Source: Saccopteryx bilineata (taxonomy: Eukaryota > Chordata > Mammalia > Chiroptera > Emballonuridae). Taken from it: DNA of 64,000 bases. Positions within the stretch are counted from its first letter, which is position 1; the number at the start of each line of letters is the position of its first letter. The notes beneath the pieces were generated by a model, which was not told where the DNA came from, ran no database searches, and worked only from the letters and a program-made list of their open reading frames with translations. The translations under genes were made by a program, and so were the position numbers. Positions 43,861-55,814 of the stretch are shown in pieces. The DNA lies in contig NC_089492.1 in the NCBI RefSeq assembly GCF_036850765.1, positions 287,344,590 through 287,408,589 on the forward strand. The letters run 5' to 3'.

Positions 43861-45794
43861 AAGTGAATTTCCTGGTTGTCAGGGCCTTTTTAAGGCTGTG
43901 TGACAATATTCAGTGTTCAGGGACAAGCCCTGTATTAAGTCCCTTTGTGCCCCATACAGATGTTTCCGTGTGCTGTTCCCTTCCTGTAAGATAAGCCCAT
44001 GGCCTGAAACTGTTCCTGTGTGCCTGGTAAAGGTGACCTCCCTTCAAAAGCCCGAGCTAGGTCAGGCTGGGTCAGTGAATGTTGCCTGACCTGACCTGTA
44101 AGACCCCAGGCCACTGGACCTGGCTGTGCCAGGTTTTAGTCCCCCTCCCCTTCATGTCCTACCTGGGGGAAGTTCAGGCTGGGGTGGGGGGCTCATCTTG
44201 CTATGTCTAAAGTATAAGGGTCCTGGCCATGTTGGCCACCTCAGGCAGTCTTAAGATTTCTTCCAGCTCCACTGAGGTGGGAGTGGGTGTGGGCATGGTC
44301 CCTGCCAGGGGCAGGTCGTGTGCCCCTGGCCTATGCACTCACCCATCCTCTGTAGTTTCCTTCAGGGGTTCTGGAGGAAGGGGGAGTCTGTGGCACCCCA
44401 AGTTCGCCATGTAAACCCCTGCTTTGGGAAGTGGGAAGTTCTCATCAGAGAAAAGGGGAAACATGACCTGAAAGGGAAGGTCCTCTAGCTCTCTAACTGG
44501 AAACCAGCTCATTGCTGTGGGGCCCAGTGACAGGGCCCCCGAGCAGGCAGCGTCTGAATGTGGGCTGGGCACAGAGGCTGCATGAACAGCACTCCATGTT
44601 GGTCAGTGGCCCCCAAAATAACAAGAGTTGAACTGGCTTTTTAATGACCTCCAAAACGTTTTCAGAGGGCACTGCTGTGTAGCAGATCGTTCTCCACACT
44701 GCGTCTGAGTGTTCGCGGAAGCCTGCTGTTGGGGCCGTGAGGGCAGACGCTGCCCCTCGACCCCTTCACCAGGGCGAGGTCAGACCTGCCCAGCCTCACC
44801 TGGGCCGGGACTCAGGTGCACCTGGACTTAGGTGGGCAGGGAACACCTCTGAGGGCTGCAGGATGCGAGAACCAGGGCTGCGGCAGACCGAGCCAAGGGG
44901 TGTGTTTCAGAGTTCCTTTGGGCACTCTTCCCCTCTTCAGCAGCCAGAGCTACAGAGTGACCTCATGGTGGCCTGGCCAGTGGCTGACTCCCTGAACTTC
45001 TCCCATGTCCTACCCCTCTGCTCCACACTTAACAATTAGTGGCCATTGTTCCGGAAAGCAACCTCGAGGCAGCGGCAGCGTGGGCCTTGTGACTTCTCCA
45101 GGCAGGCGGGCAGGCGTGCAGCTGCAGCTGCCTTCCCCCTGGGCCCGCTCCCTCCTGCTCCTGAGAACTTTCTAAATTGGCACATTGTTGCCCTATAGTT
45201 TTGTTCTCAAAGCGGTTTTTTAGTTACGTTAACATTCAAGGCTGTCCATAGGCCGCACAGCCATAGACAGGGCACTGTTGTGTGGCCTACAGAAGGGGAA
45301 AAGACCCCTTTGTCTCCTTCCCAGCCAAACCCCCAGCCCTCCACCGAGATCTGCAGGAAGGGTGAGTTCTGGGGAGAGGGAAGTGTAGGACGCTGACCCT
45401 TTGTGTGTGTGTGTGTGTGTGTGTTGGGGGGGAGTTCCATTTGCACAGGAACTGGGGTCCCACCCTCTGACTCCGGGAATGCTGAGGGAAGCCCCGAGCA
45501 CCCTCTGTTTGGGGGACAGGCGCCAGGGGAGGTTGGCTGACACATACCAGGGACTAGGGGGTGGCTTACTCCTGGCTAGTCTAGTTCCAGCTCCCCGGGA
45601 GAGATCTGGAAACAGAACGGATGCCAGTTCTAAGAAGAGCTAAGCTCCTCGTGACAGACCTGAATGCCTATCCCTCCCACCCCCACCTCAGACTCTGCTG
45701 GGTGTGGTGAGGGTGGGATACCCAGGAGCTGGGATCTGACTCCTGCCCCTAACCCATCTCTCTCCCCCACCCTGGAGTTTGTAGAAAACCCCTG
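43861..45794. other. GPR157 intron 1, no gene seen
   Basis: A (GT)n repeat lies at 45401-45424. No exon, RNA gene or recent mobile element recognised. Confidence 0.45.
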
Positions 45795-46165
45795 TGTTAG
45801 TGTCCTGGGTCTTGCCTAACACAGTGCCACAGCCTGGGCGGCTTTAACAACAGGAATTGATTCTCTCTCTCAGTCTGGAGGCTGGCAGTGAGATCAGGGG
45901 GTTGGCAAGGTTTTCCTCGGAGGGCTCTCTCCTTGGCTTGTAGCTCTTTGTCCCCTGTGTCTCCTCATGCTTGTCTCTCCATGTGTCCGTGTGTCCAGAT
46001 CTCCTCTTCTTGTGAGGACACCAGTCAGATTGGCTTAGGACCCACTGTAGTGACCTTATTTTACCTCGTTAAAGACCCCCTCACCAACGACAGTCGCCTC
46101 CTGAGGGGCTTAGTGATTCCACATGAGCTCTGGGGGGATACAGCTCAGCCCGTGACAGCCTCCGA
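45795..46165 (-). mobile_element. MaLR LTR
   Basis: GCCACAGCCTGGGCGGCTTT, CTCTCAGTCTGGAGGCTGGC, GGCTCTCTCCTTGGCTTG, GTGAGGACACCAGTCAGATT and TTAGGACCCACTGTAGTGAC are the blocks of a reverse MaLR LTR, similar to 27608-27968 but longer-lived changes. Confidence 0.8.
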
Positions 46166-46760
46166 GCGGGGAGAACACTGGCTGGGGCTCTGACCCCAGT
46201 CTCCCAGTGATGTCAGTGAGAGCTGGGGCCCAGGCTTGCCCGGAGGAGCTGTTGGTGCCCCTCCCTGGTGGAGATTCGGCTCACAGTGTGGTCTTTAGGC
46301 CCCCTTGTGAAGGAGCCCCTAGCGCTGCTTCCCCTCGGCCTCAGTCGTGGGTTTGGGGAGGAAGGGCCTTACCAGTCACCTGTTGTAGCCGTGCCCCTCC
46401 CCCAGCGCCTCTCATTGTGTCCCTGCACAGAGCCCTGTGACTTCCATCTGTTTCAGGATTAAATAGGACACCCTGCCCTTTCTTCTAGCCGTCTAGCCCC
46501 TTCTTCCCTAGCAGGACCTTGCTAAGAGTCTTGAAACATTTGAGAATAGTTCAAGGTCCAAATGCCCGGCTCTGGTGCCAGCTTCACAGCCTCAGGTTTA
46601 GGATGTGGGTCACAGAGGCAGGGCAGTTTGCTGGCCATTCTGAACCGCCCATGTCTCGGCATCAGGGCAACCTCTGTGACCACACGGGTTTCTAGGTCAA
46701 AACCAACTAAAGCCCTCGATTTTTTTTTTCACCACACTTGCTGTTATTAAGCTGAATTTC
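46166..46760. other. GPR157 intron 1, no gene seen
   Basis: Unique sequence with overlapping short frames. Nothing recognised. Confidence 0.4.
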
Positions 46761-47072
46761 AGCCTGACCAGGTGGTGGCACAGTGGATAGAGCATCATCA
46801 ACCTGGCATGCTGAGGACCCAGGTTTGAAAACCCCAGGTGACCGGCTTGAGCATGAGCTCATCTGGCTTGAGTATGGGTTCATGGACATGACCTCATGGT
46901 CACTGGCTTGAGCCCAGAGGTTGCTGGCTTGAAGCCCTCCTCCCAACGACATATGAGAAGCAATCAATAAACAACTAAAGTACCACAACTATGAGTTGAT
47001 GCTTCTCATCTCTCTCCCTTCCTGTCTCTGTCTCTCTCTCTCTCTTCTCTAACTAAAATAAAAATAACAATA
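46761..47072 (+). mobile_element. Intermediate tRNA-headed SINE (class 2)
   Basis: Begins AGCCTGACCAGGTGGTGGCA, keeps the CTTGAGC-rich body and a CT-rich end, and is flanked by AAGCTGAATTTCAG and AAGCTGTATTTCAG. Confidence 0.88.
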
Positions 47073-47086
47073 AAGCTGTATTTCAG

Positions 47087-47691
47087 TATTTTTCCAAAAT
47101 TTTGTGCTGGTCGCAAAGGAGTTAACCACCTTGATGTTGTATGAAAATCAAACTTTGGTTCACAGTCCGGTGGTTGAAAACCACTGTTGTGTCTTACTTG
47201 TTCTGATGTTGTCCATTTTTTGGCTGATGACTTCTTTTTTTGTGGAGGAGTAAAGAACTGTGAGGAGGTATGGGTCAGAAATTGAAGTATACATTTCCGG
47301 AAAGCAGGAATTACTTCTCGGGCGTCCCTGTGGAGCGCTTTCCAGATTCACATCACCTATAGCTTCAGGTTGGCCCCCTGGCCAGAGAACGGCTGGGCTT
47401 ATCGGAGGTTGCCGAAGCCCAGCTCCTCGCTTTCTCCTCGCTCTGTAGGCCAAGAACTGGCCTTGTCAGCTCCCTATCCTCTGCATTTTCTGTCCACCCT
47501 TGGTGTCCGGCAGCCAGCTGCTGAGGCCCGGTGGTTAAATTTTAGGGCATTTTGTGAGCTGATTGTTAAATACAGCCCTCATTAAAAATTAGATTATACA
47601 AACTGAAAGATAAGTGAATTATAATAAAAACAGGAGACACAAATATTCAAAATTGATTTTGTCCTGATTATTTTACTCTGTTCTGTGCACT
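47087..47691. other. GPR157 intron 1, no gene seen
   Basis: Unique sequence, AT-rich at the right end. Nothing recognised. Confidence 0.4.
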
Positions 47692-47703
47692 CAAGGTTCT
47701 TTA

Positions 47704-48107
47704 TTTATTTTTATATTTTTATTTTTTTGTATTTTTCTGAAGCTGGAAACGGGGAGAGACAGTCAGACAGACTCCTGCATGCGCCTGACCAGGATCCACC
47801 CGGCACGCCCACCAGGGGCGATGCTCTGCCCACCAGGGGGCGATGCTCTGCCCCTCCGGGGCATCGCTCTGCCACGACCAGAGCCACTCTAGTGCCTGGG
47901 GCAGAGGCCAAGGAGCCATCCCCAGCGCCCAGGCCATATTTGCTCCAATGGAGCCTCGGCTGCGGGAGGGGAAGAGAGAGACAGAGAGGAAGGGGGGGGC
48001 GGTGGAGAAGCAAATGGGCGCTTCTCCTATGTGCCCTGGCCGGGAATCGAACCCGGGTCCCCCGCACGCTAGGCCGACGCTCTACCACTGAGCCAACCGG
48101 CCAGGGC
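47704..48107 (-). mobile_element. Long tRNA-headed SINE (class 1), young copy
   Basis: Minus-strand copy beginning GGCCCTGGCCGGTTGGCTC at 48107, with intact A- and B-box-like parts. It has two near-identical 20-24-bp blocks in tandem (CACCAGGGG(G)CGATGCTCTG at 47809-47850), absent from the older copies. CAAGGTTCTTTA flanks it on both sides exactly (47692-47703 and 48108-48119). Confidence 0.95.
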
Positions 48108-48264
48108 CAAGGTTCTTTAGATTGTTGTATCTTTCTGATGGAAATCCTGTCTGCTTGTGTGCATCTGAACTGGTGGCTTGCACTTGGCCATGGTAGGAAT
48201 ATTTACACCTTGGGAATGGGTGAACAGGACACGTCGGCTTGATTTACGGTTTTGTCGGTTGTGT

Positions 48265-48470
48265 AGGGCAGAGGTCAGCAGACTTTTCCTGTCAGAGACC
48301 AGGTAGTAAGGATTTCCAGTTTCACAGGCCCTGTGATCTCAGTTGCAACCGCTCGGCTCTGCCCTTGCAGTCTGAAAGCAGCCATGGATAGTATGTAAAT
48401 GAATAAATGTGACTGTTGCAAGAAACCTTTAACTTACAGCAGCAGACCCTCTGGCCTGAGGGCCAGAGCA
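48265..48470. mobile_element. Ancient hAT (Charlie-like) MITE
   Basis: CAGAGGTCAGCAGACTTTTC, GACCAGGTAGTAAGGATTTC, CACAGGCCCTGTGATCTCAG and GAAAGCAGCCATGGATAGTA follow an old mammalian Charlie-family order. The right end is not clear. Confidence 0.6.
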
Positions 48471-49732
48471 TGCTGGAGCCCTGGTCTGGACTTCAAGTGG
48501 TGGAGAAGACGTTAATAACTCCAGACGAAACTTAAAAGTGTCACTTGTCTCTGAGCTTAAGCAGAGACGGCAGCCTCGCTGGGCAGGCGGGAAGCTGGTA
48601 TTTCACGGGGAGACCATGAGAAGAGGCAGTGTCACGGAGCAGGAAGGACAGGAGCAGCCCTTTTGCAGTGCTGGAAAATTATCTGATCCCACAAAGAAGT
48701 CGCTCATGTCCCTGTCGGGCCGGTGAAGTCCTGGCATTCGTCTCGTCCCTTGGTCTTCTTTACTTCTCTCTCCTCTCACTTGCTAAGGAAAAGGGAAACA
48801 TCAACCAGCTTCACATCCTTGGAACTGCTTTCTTTGCTAACTGCCGCCACAGAGTGGCCACAGGTACCGGAGTCCGGGGAAGATCAACCAAAACATTCTG
48901 TGAGATTCAGGTGGCCATTTGGAATCGACAATAAGGGATCGTGCATAGTATTCCTTATAAGCTGTGCTTCACGTCTTTTACATCAGGACATTTTATAATA
49001 AGTTCATATATGCACGTTTACATATACACACCTGCATGCATGCATGCATAGACATACCTATAGGTGTACAGATACATTTTTTTGGAGAGCCAGTTGTTAG
49101 CGCATCACAGTGCGGGGTATCTTGGGTGTCTGTGAGCTACAGTCTGGTTGAACCTGCTTTGCTGGGTTAGTAGACTGTCCCTCCCACTCCATTCCCACTG
49201 CCTCCCTGATCTTACCTCTTCTTAGCACCTCCCACTTAAAGACCTCCCCCAGACAGCTTCTGACCCCAACTGTAGCAGCTGCCCTCTATGCTTAAATTCA
49301 AACAGCACCTCTGAGTGATGTGCCCTTAACCCTTTCAAAGCCCTCTCTCTGCCTCTTTGGTCTCTCTGGCAATTCCTGGCACACACTCAGCTCCGGGCAC
49401 ACCCCAGCAATCCAGAGGAAATACATCACCTTGTCGCTATAGTAGGACGCATCCGAAGTCTCAGAACATGGTCTGTCACCGCGTGGTTCCCCAGGTCTCC
49501 TGTTGGGGCCGTCAGGATGCTGAGCAAGGGGAAAGGATCCCCTTGCTGCCTGTGAGCCGGGTTCCCTAGCCCTTCTGCTACCTCTGCTCCTTCCAGCTTC
49601 CTTCTAGGTGACTGTCCCTGCACAAAGCGCACACAGCGTTTTCCCTTCCCAGAATTCCTCAGAGGAGCCCTGGAAACCATAAAGTAATGAGGAACCACGT
49701 ATATAACTTCAGGATTGCTGTTTTCACAACTT
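48471..49732. other. GPR157 intron 1, no gene seen
   Basis: A TGCATG-rich simple stretch is at 49032-49050. Frames at 48538-49698 are short and overlapping. Nothing recognised. Confidence 0.4.
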
Positions 49733-49747
49733 TAAAAGCCTTTTGCT

Positions 49748-50115
49748 GGTCTGGCTGGTTGGCTCAGCAGTAGAGCGTCAGCCCTGTGTGTGGATGTCCT
49801 GGTTTTGATTCCGGGTCAGTATACACAGGAGAAGCGACCATCTGCTTCTCCACCCCTCACCTCTCTCATCTCTCTGTCTCTCTCCTCCCCTCCCACAGCC
49901 ATGGCTCGAATGGAGCAAGTTGGCCCTGGGCACTGAGGATGGCTCCATGGCCTTGGCTCAGGTGCTAAAATAGCTCGGTTGCCAAGCAATGGAGCAATGG
50001 CGTCAGATGGGCGGAGCATCACCCTCTAGTTAGTGGGCTTGCTGGGTGGATCCTGATCCGGGTGCATGCAGGGAGTCCGTCGTCACTCTGCCTCCCCGCT
50101 TTTCACTTAAGGGAA
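49748..50115 (+). mobile_element. Long tRNA-headed SINE (class 1)
   Basis: Begins GGTCTGGCTGGTTGGCTCAG and keeps GAGAAGCGACCATCTGCTTC and GGGTGCATGCAGGGAGTC. Flanks AAAAGCCTTTTGCT and AAAAGCCTCTTGCT are a near-exact duplication. Confidence 0.9.
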
Positions 50116-50389
50116 TAAAAAGCCTCTTGCTTACTTTACAACAATGTGTGTGCAGTGAATATTTAAGGGCTGAAATTGGGGAAAGTTCTCATTCACTTGG
50201 CTCAAAGTTTATTCATTCATTCATGCATTCAGCAGGCCCTTCTTTTGCCCCTACCTGGTGACAGAATAGTGAACAAACCTGGCCCTTTCCCTCAGGCTCA
50301 TGGCTGTGACATGTCCTAAAATCCCAGGATGGCATGACTTTTAAAAAGGTAACCATTTATTACAACAGTTTGACACAAATATACTATCT

Positions 50390-50723
50390 TTTTTTTTTTT
50401 TACAGGGACAGAGAGAGAGTCAGAGAGAGGGATAGATAGGGACAGACAGACAGGAACGAAGAGAGATGAGAAGCATCAATCATCAGTTTTTCGTTGCGAC
50501 ACCTTAGTTGTTCATTGATTGCTCTCTCATATGTGCTTTGACTGCGAGTCTTCAGCAGACCGAGTAACCCTTTGCTTGAGCCAGCAACCTTGGGTCCAAG
50601 CTGGTGAGCTTTTGCTCAAGCCAGATGAGCCTGCGCTCAAGCTGGCGACCTCAGGGTCTCAAACCTGGGTCCTCCGCATCCCAGTCTGATTCTCTATTCA
50701 CTGCGCCACCGCCTGGTCAGGCT
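50390..50723 (-). mobile_element. Intermediate tRNA-headed SINE (class 2)
   Basis: Minus-strand copy beginning AGCCTGACCAGGCGGTGGCG, with T-run tail at 50390-50401. TATACTATCTT is repeated on both sides. Confidence 0.92.
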
Positions 50724-50739
50724 CGACTATACTATCTTA

Positions 50740-51436
50740 ACTTTACCAGCTAAATAACTTGGCATAGAGCAAGCATTTAAAGTGGATAGGCTCCTGGGTG
50801 TAACTGGATACCTTTGTCATAACCCTTTAGCTTTTGTGGGGTTTTGGCCCTTCTGTTCCTTTGTGACTTCTAGGAGGATGGGCTCCTTCCTGCCTCCCCT
50901 GCTGGGTGGGGGGGGGGGCAGACACTGAGGGCACTGGTATGAGGACTTCCAGGAAGGAACCTTAGGGCTTGGGCCTCATCCCTGCTGTGTTGTGGGTAGC
51001 GGGGGGATAGTAATTAAGCTCCAGAAAAGTGAGCCTGGCGCTGCCCTGGGCTTCATGCTTCAGAGGGCCCCCTTGGACCCTTGCTAGGATACCACCCCTT
51101 CCCATAGAGCACAGAGACCTCGGGACTCTGGAGATGTGTCTGCCCCAAGCCCAGGTCCCCTTCTAGATCCTGCTGCAGGTGCATGGGATCCCGGACCTCC
51201 CTGCCAGGCACCCCCAAGCCATAGCCCAGGCTGGCTGGAGGGCTGGCTGGATGGCATTGGGATGGACTTGGTGGGGCAGGGCTGGGGCTTTGAGGACTCC
51301 TGCCCCCTCTCTTCTCTGGGGACACTCGGCGGGTGTGGTTCTCCTTGTCTGAAGAGCATCCCAGTCAGCTCACCCTTGCTGGCAGTGCTGGGAGCCAGGG
51401 CCTGACCTTAGTGCCCATGTGTGTGTGTTCCCTCAG
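50740..51436. other. End of GPR157 intron 1
   Basis: A G-run is at 50907-50919. The intron ends TTCCCTCAG at 51436. A run of frames near 51053-51405 is unsupported. Confidence 0.5.
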
Positions 51437-51650
51437 CTGGGGGGTTCCACTGGCCATCACCGTGGCAGCTGTCTCTCTAAAGAAGATCGGCTACGACGCC
51501 TCAGACGTGTCCGTGGGCTGGTGCTGGATCGACCTGGAGGCGGAGGACCGTGTGCTGTGGATGCTGCTGACCGGGAAGCTGTGGGAGCTGCTGGCCTACG
51601 TCACGCTGCCGGTGCTCTACCTGCTCATCAGGAAGCACATAAGCAGGGCG
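51437..51650 (+). CDS. GPR157: GPR157 coding exon 2
   Basis: Follows CCCTCAG and ends AGGGCG|GTAGGT. It completes Ser128 and gives residues 129-199, beginning WGVPLAITVAAVSLKKIGYD. Parts: the rest of TM4 (to about 142), extracellular loop 2 with Cys157 in GWCWIDLEAEDRVL (likely disulfide partner of Cys79), TM5 about 168-193 (LLTGKLWELLAYVTLPVLYL) and the start of intracellular loop 3 (RKHISRA). The exon is 214 bases, ending exactly on a codon boundary. Confidence 0.97.
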
Positions 51651-52311
51651 GTAGGTGCCCGCGCCTGCCCCAGCCCAGAGTTCTGGGGGACACAGAGCCC
51701 CTGAGTCCTGGCATTGGGCTCCACCACTCTGTACAGAACTAGATATGAAGAGCTTGTGGTGTGCCAGGCACCGTGAATCACACGCGTTGTAGGTTGTCTG
51801 GTTTGCTGGCTACACTACCTTGTCAGGAGTGGGTCCTGTGACTCCTTATTTGTGGATGAGGAGAGGGTAAGGGCTCCCCAAATCCGCTCAGCTCCCTAGG
51901 AGAGAGCTCCAGCCTGTGTGCTCCTCCCCAACCCTCTACTGCCCCCTCCTGGACAGACCACCCTGGTGGCTTAACCTCGGGAGGAATTTAGATGGAAGGT
52001 GAGTAGAATCCAAGTCAGAATTGAACTGGGAGGGAGGCCATGAGTCTCATCATCAGTGATACAATAACTCACCTTATTATTCTGGATGATTAGAATTATA
52101 TCACAGATAGCAGACTTTTCGGGCACTCAGGAATCTATAAATCAATTCGCTGGGCCAGTTGGCCAGAAGGCTAGAAGACTTCTGACAACGTGAGCTGGCC
52201 AGAAATTTTAGGGAAGAATGGTTTTTCTCTGACAGTCTGGCCAAATTGGTCCATGTTCTTAACTACTAGCTCTGCAGGTGTATGGGCTTCATCCTAGCCA
52301 CAGGCAAACTG

Positions 52312-52345
<34 letters not shown>

Positions 52346-52388
52346 GCCTCATATTAACCCATCTATCTATTAGCTTGACCATTGGCCA
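51651..52388 (+). other. GPR157 intron 2, first part
   Basis: A MIR-like stretch with GGTGTGCCAGGCACCGTG at about 51760 is on the minus strand (51740-51880). A (CA)n repeat lies at 52313-52344. No exon recognised. Confidence 0.5.
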
Positions 52389-52403
52389 TTCATTCAGTAC
52401 ATT

Positions 52404-52562
52404 ATAATTTTTTTATTTTATTTATTGGTTTTAGAAAGAGAGGAAGTGAGCAAGAGAGACAGAAACATCAATCTGTTCCTGTATATGCCCTGACCAGGAA
52501 TTGAACCCACAACCTTTGAGTATCAGGACAACACTCTAACCAACCAAGATATCTGGCCAGGG
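52404..52562 (-). mobile_element. Old short SINE (class 4)
   Basis: Minus-strand copy ending CTGGCCAGGG at its head (52562), with GAATTGAACCCACAACC and T-rich tail at 52410-52431. The 15-bp flank TTCATTCAGTACATT is repeated exactly at 52389-52403 and 52563-52577. Confidence 0.9.
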
Positions 52563-52582
52563 TTCATTCAGTACATTTTTCT

Positions 52583-52904
52583 TAAGTGAGAGGAGGGCAG
52601 ATAGTGAGGCAGACTCCCACATGCACCCTGACCTGGATTCACCTGGCAACCCCCATCTTGGGCCAATGTTTGAATCAACTGAGCTATTTTTAATGCCTGA
52701 GGCTGACGATCAGACCAACTGAGCTATCCTCAGCACCTGGGGCCAATACTTGAACCAATCGAGCCACTGGCTACAAGAGGGGAAGAGGGAGAGGAAGGGA
52801 AGAGAAGCAGATGGTTACTTCTCCTGTGTTCCCTGACTGGGGATCCAACCCTGGATGTCCATATGCCGAGACAACATTCTATCCACTGAGCCACAGGCCA
52901 GGGC
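52583..52904 (-). mobile_element. Degraded class 1 SINE
   Basis: Minus-strand copy with GCCCTGGCCTGTGGCTCAGT head, GAGGCAGACTCCCACATGCA tail side and GAGGAAGGGAAGAGAAG body. CATTTTTCTT before and CATTTTTATT after suggest it landed next to the class 4 SINE, in that SINE's duplication. Confidence 0.75.
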
Positions 52905-54119
52905 ATTTTTATTGAGCGTGTACTACACACAAAAGCACTGGGTGATGGTGGGGGTTTATCCTGGGAACTCAGATGGGGATTCTGTTCTAGAGAGAGGCAG
53001 AAGTGTAAGAAATTATGATAGAAGATCAAAGGTGACAAGGGGCCGGAGCAGTAAGGCAGGTCCCTGTGGAACTCCGGCTGCGGACTTCCAGGCCCACTCT
53101 GCAGGGTCTCCCGTGCGGCACCCTGAGTGTCCAAGTCTGGAATCGCTGGCAAGCACGTCTCTGTTGTTCAGTGCAGACTGTGGCCTCAGCAGCCTTTTCT
53201 GAGCTTGGAGGGTGCTCCTGGCGGCTGTCCCCACCCTGTACTCCCACCTTGAGTCAAGACTTCCTGTTCTCACTTACTCAGAACTGAGCTGATTCTTCCA
53301 GCCACCCCTGCTGGCTCAGCTAGAGAGAGACGCCTGCGGGGCGTACCGACTGGTCTGAAACCCTCGTTGTCTTGCCTGGGCCAAGGGGTACCCTTCTCTC
53401 CTCCTCCCTCCTCCTGTTTCCTGCCCTGGAAGGGTCCTGGGCTCCCAGAGCTCCACCAGTCCTGCAGGCTCTAGAGCTGCCGTTTTGTCTTTCTTCCTCC
53501 TGCCCTTCCTGTAATGGCAGGAAGCCTGGGGCCGCCAGCCCAGTCCGTGCATGTGAGAATGGGTCCACAACTCTGCCAGTGTTTCCCTAAAAATGGAGCA
53601 TAGTGGGCGGGGAGGTGTTGATGGGAGTTGTTGTCACCTCTGCAGAGGAAGGAGAACTAACATGGAGGAAGCACTAGAAACACAGGAGCCAGAGGGGCAC
53701 CCCCTGCCCTGCCCTTGATGGCTCAGTTCTGGATGGTGCCCTGGGGAAGGAGGCAGGTGCTCTGAGCAGGTGACTTGTGGCACCTGGGGTGGCCAGAGAT
53801 GCCCAGGTGTGTGCCTCTTCCTCCTCCAACCTGGACCTTCAGTGTCCCTGACACAGGGCCAGGCTGAAGATGTACCTTTCTTGTGAGCAGTTTTTGTCTC
53901 TTTTTACAAATTCATTTGTGATCTGGAAGTGGAGCCTCCCCCTCTTCGCACTGAAGGGAGTTCCCACAGGCGGGGAAGCCCAAGCTGGTGCCAGCCCACC
54001 TCCTCTTTCTGCCCCAGCTTTGGGGGGAAGGCCCCCTCCTCTGAGCTCCTCCTGTTGGGCAGGGCCTGGGGAGCTCGTATTCTGGAGGGGCGGCCGTTGT
54101 AAGCAACCACCAGCCTGAT
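52905..54119. other. GPR157 intron 2, no gene seen
   Basis: Unique, moderately GC-rich sequence. Overlapping frames are unsupported. No exon or RNA gene recognised. Confidence 0.45.
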
Positions 54120-55015
54120 AAACAAGGAAGAATGCTGTCTAGGAAGGAGGTTTGATAAGAGCTGTGAAAAACACGAAATTAGAGAGCTGGCTATGGAGAG
54201 GGTACAGCATGGGAAATACCTCTGCAGTTCAGTACGGCTGTCAGGATGGGCCGTATTCAGGAGGTGACACTGGAGCAAAGACTGGAAGGGGGTGAGGGAA
54301 GGAAGAGCAGAGATGGATGGGGAAGAGCATCCTGATAGAGAGAATGGCGAGTGCAAAGGGGTAGGGTGTGCCTGGCACACTGGGGGACTAATAAGAAGAC
54401 CTGTGTAGCTGCAGTCGTGTAAATAAAGGGGAAACAGTAGGAGTGAGGTCAGAGCTAGCCCAGGGGTTGGAGACATTTGTAAGGAACTTGTGAAGTGCGG
54501 AGCCACCAAGAAGGGCTCGGAGTGCACAGCTGGTTTGATCTGACTTAGGTTTTCTAGCGACCCTGCCACTTCTGTGTTGAGAATAAGACTGTAGTGGGGA
54601 GTAGGGGGGAGGTTGGTTGGTAAGGGTGATGGAGAGAGACAAGAAGAGGCAGTGGCAACTATCCAGAGAAGCTGTAATGGGGCTTGAACCACACTGGTGC
54701 CTGTAGACAGAACACCTTGATTCCAGGTCTCTTTTGAAGGCAGAGCCCCACAGGACCTGACCATGGATGGTATGAGGGGCTGTACAAGAAGAAAGGAGTC
54801 AGAGACGACACCCACATTGTGGCCTGGGCACCTGAAAGGATGGCATTTTTGTTAGCTGAGATGGGGAGGCATGCAGTAGGCTTGGGGTCAAAACCAGGCA
54901 TTCCGATGTCAAGCATGTTGTGAACACACACGTGGAGATGCTGCACAGGCCATGGATTGAGGAGATGGGAGTTCAGGAGAAAGATCTGGGCTGGAGATGG
55001 GAACCTGGGACCCCA
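54120..55015 (-). mobile_element. Ancient L2-type LINE fragment
   Basis: GTGACACTGGAGCAAAGACT, AAGAGCATCCTGATAGAGAG, GGCGAGTGCAAAGGGGTAG, ACATTTGTAAGGAACTTGTG, TGATCTGACTTAGGTTTTCT and GAGATCTGGGCTGGAGAT-like TCTGGGCTGGAGATGGGAAC follow the L2 order seen also at 2305-3640, on the minus strand. A 303-codon minus frame across it is a by-product, not a gene. Confidence 0.65.
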
Positions 55016-55141
55016 GTGTGCAGGTGGAAGGCACTGCACGCCTCACTGCCTCCTCCTCCCACGAGTCTGAGTCCCTGAGAAGGTGGGCGGCCGGCGGGCA
55101 TCTCGTCCCTCTAACATCTGCTCTTGGTGTTTCCTGCGCAG

Positions 55142-55336
55142 CATGAGGCGCTCTCCGAGTACCGGCCCATCCTGTCCGAGACGCACCGGCTGCAGCACCA
55201 CAGCTCCATGGCCGATAAGAAGCTGGTCCTCATCCCACTCATCTTCATTTGCCTCCGGATCTGGAGCACCGTGCGCTTCGTCCTGACCCTCTGTGGCTCC
55301 CCAGCCGTGCAGACCCCGGTGCTGGTCGTTCTGCAC
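55142..55336 (+). CDS. GPR157: GPR157 coding exon 3
   Basis: Follows TTTCCTGCGCAG and ends CTGCAC|GTAAGT. It encodes residues 200-264 (65 codons, in phase): HEALSEYRPILSETHRLQHH of intracellular loop 3, then SSMADKKLVLIPLIFICLRI, giving TM6 about 227-247, and the loop to TM7 (CGSPAVQTPVLVVLH, TM7 starting about 258). Close agreement with human in the loop and TM6 supports the call. Confidence 0.97.
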
Positions 55337-55814
55337 GTAAGTCTGTCTGCCCTCCCTGGCCCAGCCACTCCTGGCGGCAGGATCAGATCACTTCCCCCAG
55401 TGGAGTGGACACGTCCCAGTGCATCAGGCAACGTGGGGCTGGTAGGGGGCTCGGCTTCAGTTCCTTCCTGCCTGCCTGAGACGGGGAGCCCCACAAAGAC
55501 AAGGGGAAAGTCACTGGCTCTCTGCAGCCTGGGGCGTGTGTTGAGGTGCTCTCCAGTGGCCTAGAAGACCCGGGAGAGTGGACCAGACCGGAGTCTTTCC
55601 CAACCCAGAAGAACTGGAGGCTGGGCTGTGCCCGGTCTGCAGCTTCAGACCTGCCCAGAGCTTTGCCGAAGGGCCCGCATGGTAGGGTCATTGCAGACTA
55701 GCCCCAGGGGTGGAGGACAAGGTTCTGGGGGCTGTAGCACTTGGCAGCCTCCTTGCATGTGTGTTTTAGACCCACTGTGGTCCTGAACTCATCCTCTCCT
55801 CTCCTCCCTGACAG
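55337..55814 (+). other. GPR157 intron 3
   Basis: A 478-base intron with GTAAGT at the start and CTCCTCCCTGACAG at the end. Frames inside it are not supported. Confidence 0.9.

Noticed and set aside
53904..54815. 303-codon open frame on the minus strand in GPR157 intron 2
   Set aside because: Most of it lies in an ancient L2 fragment and reads a serine/leucine-rich product without L2 protein homology; not a gene.
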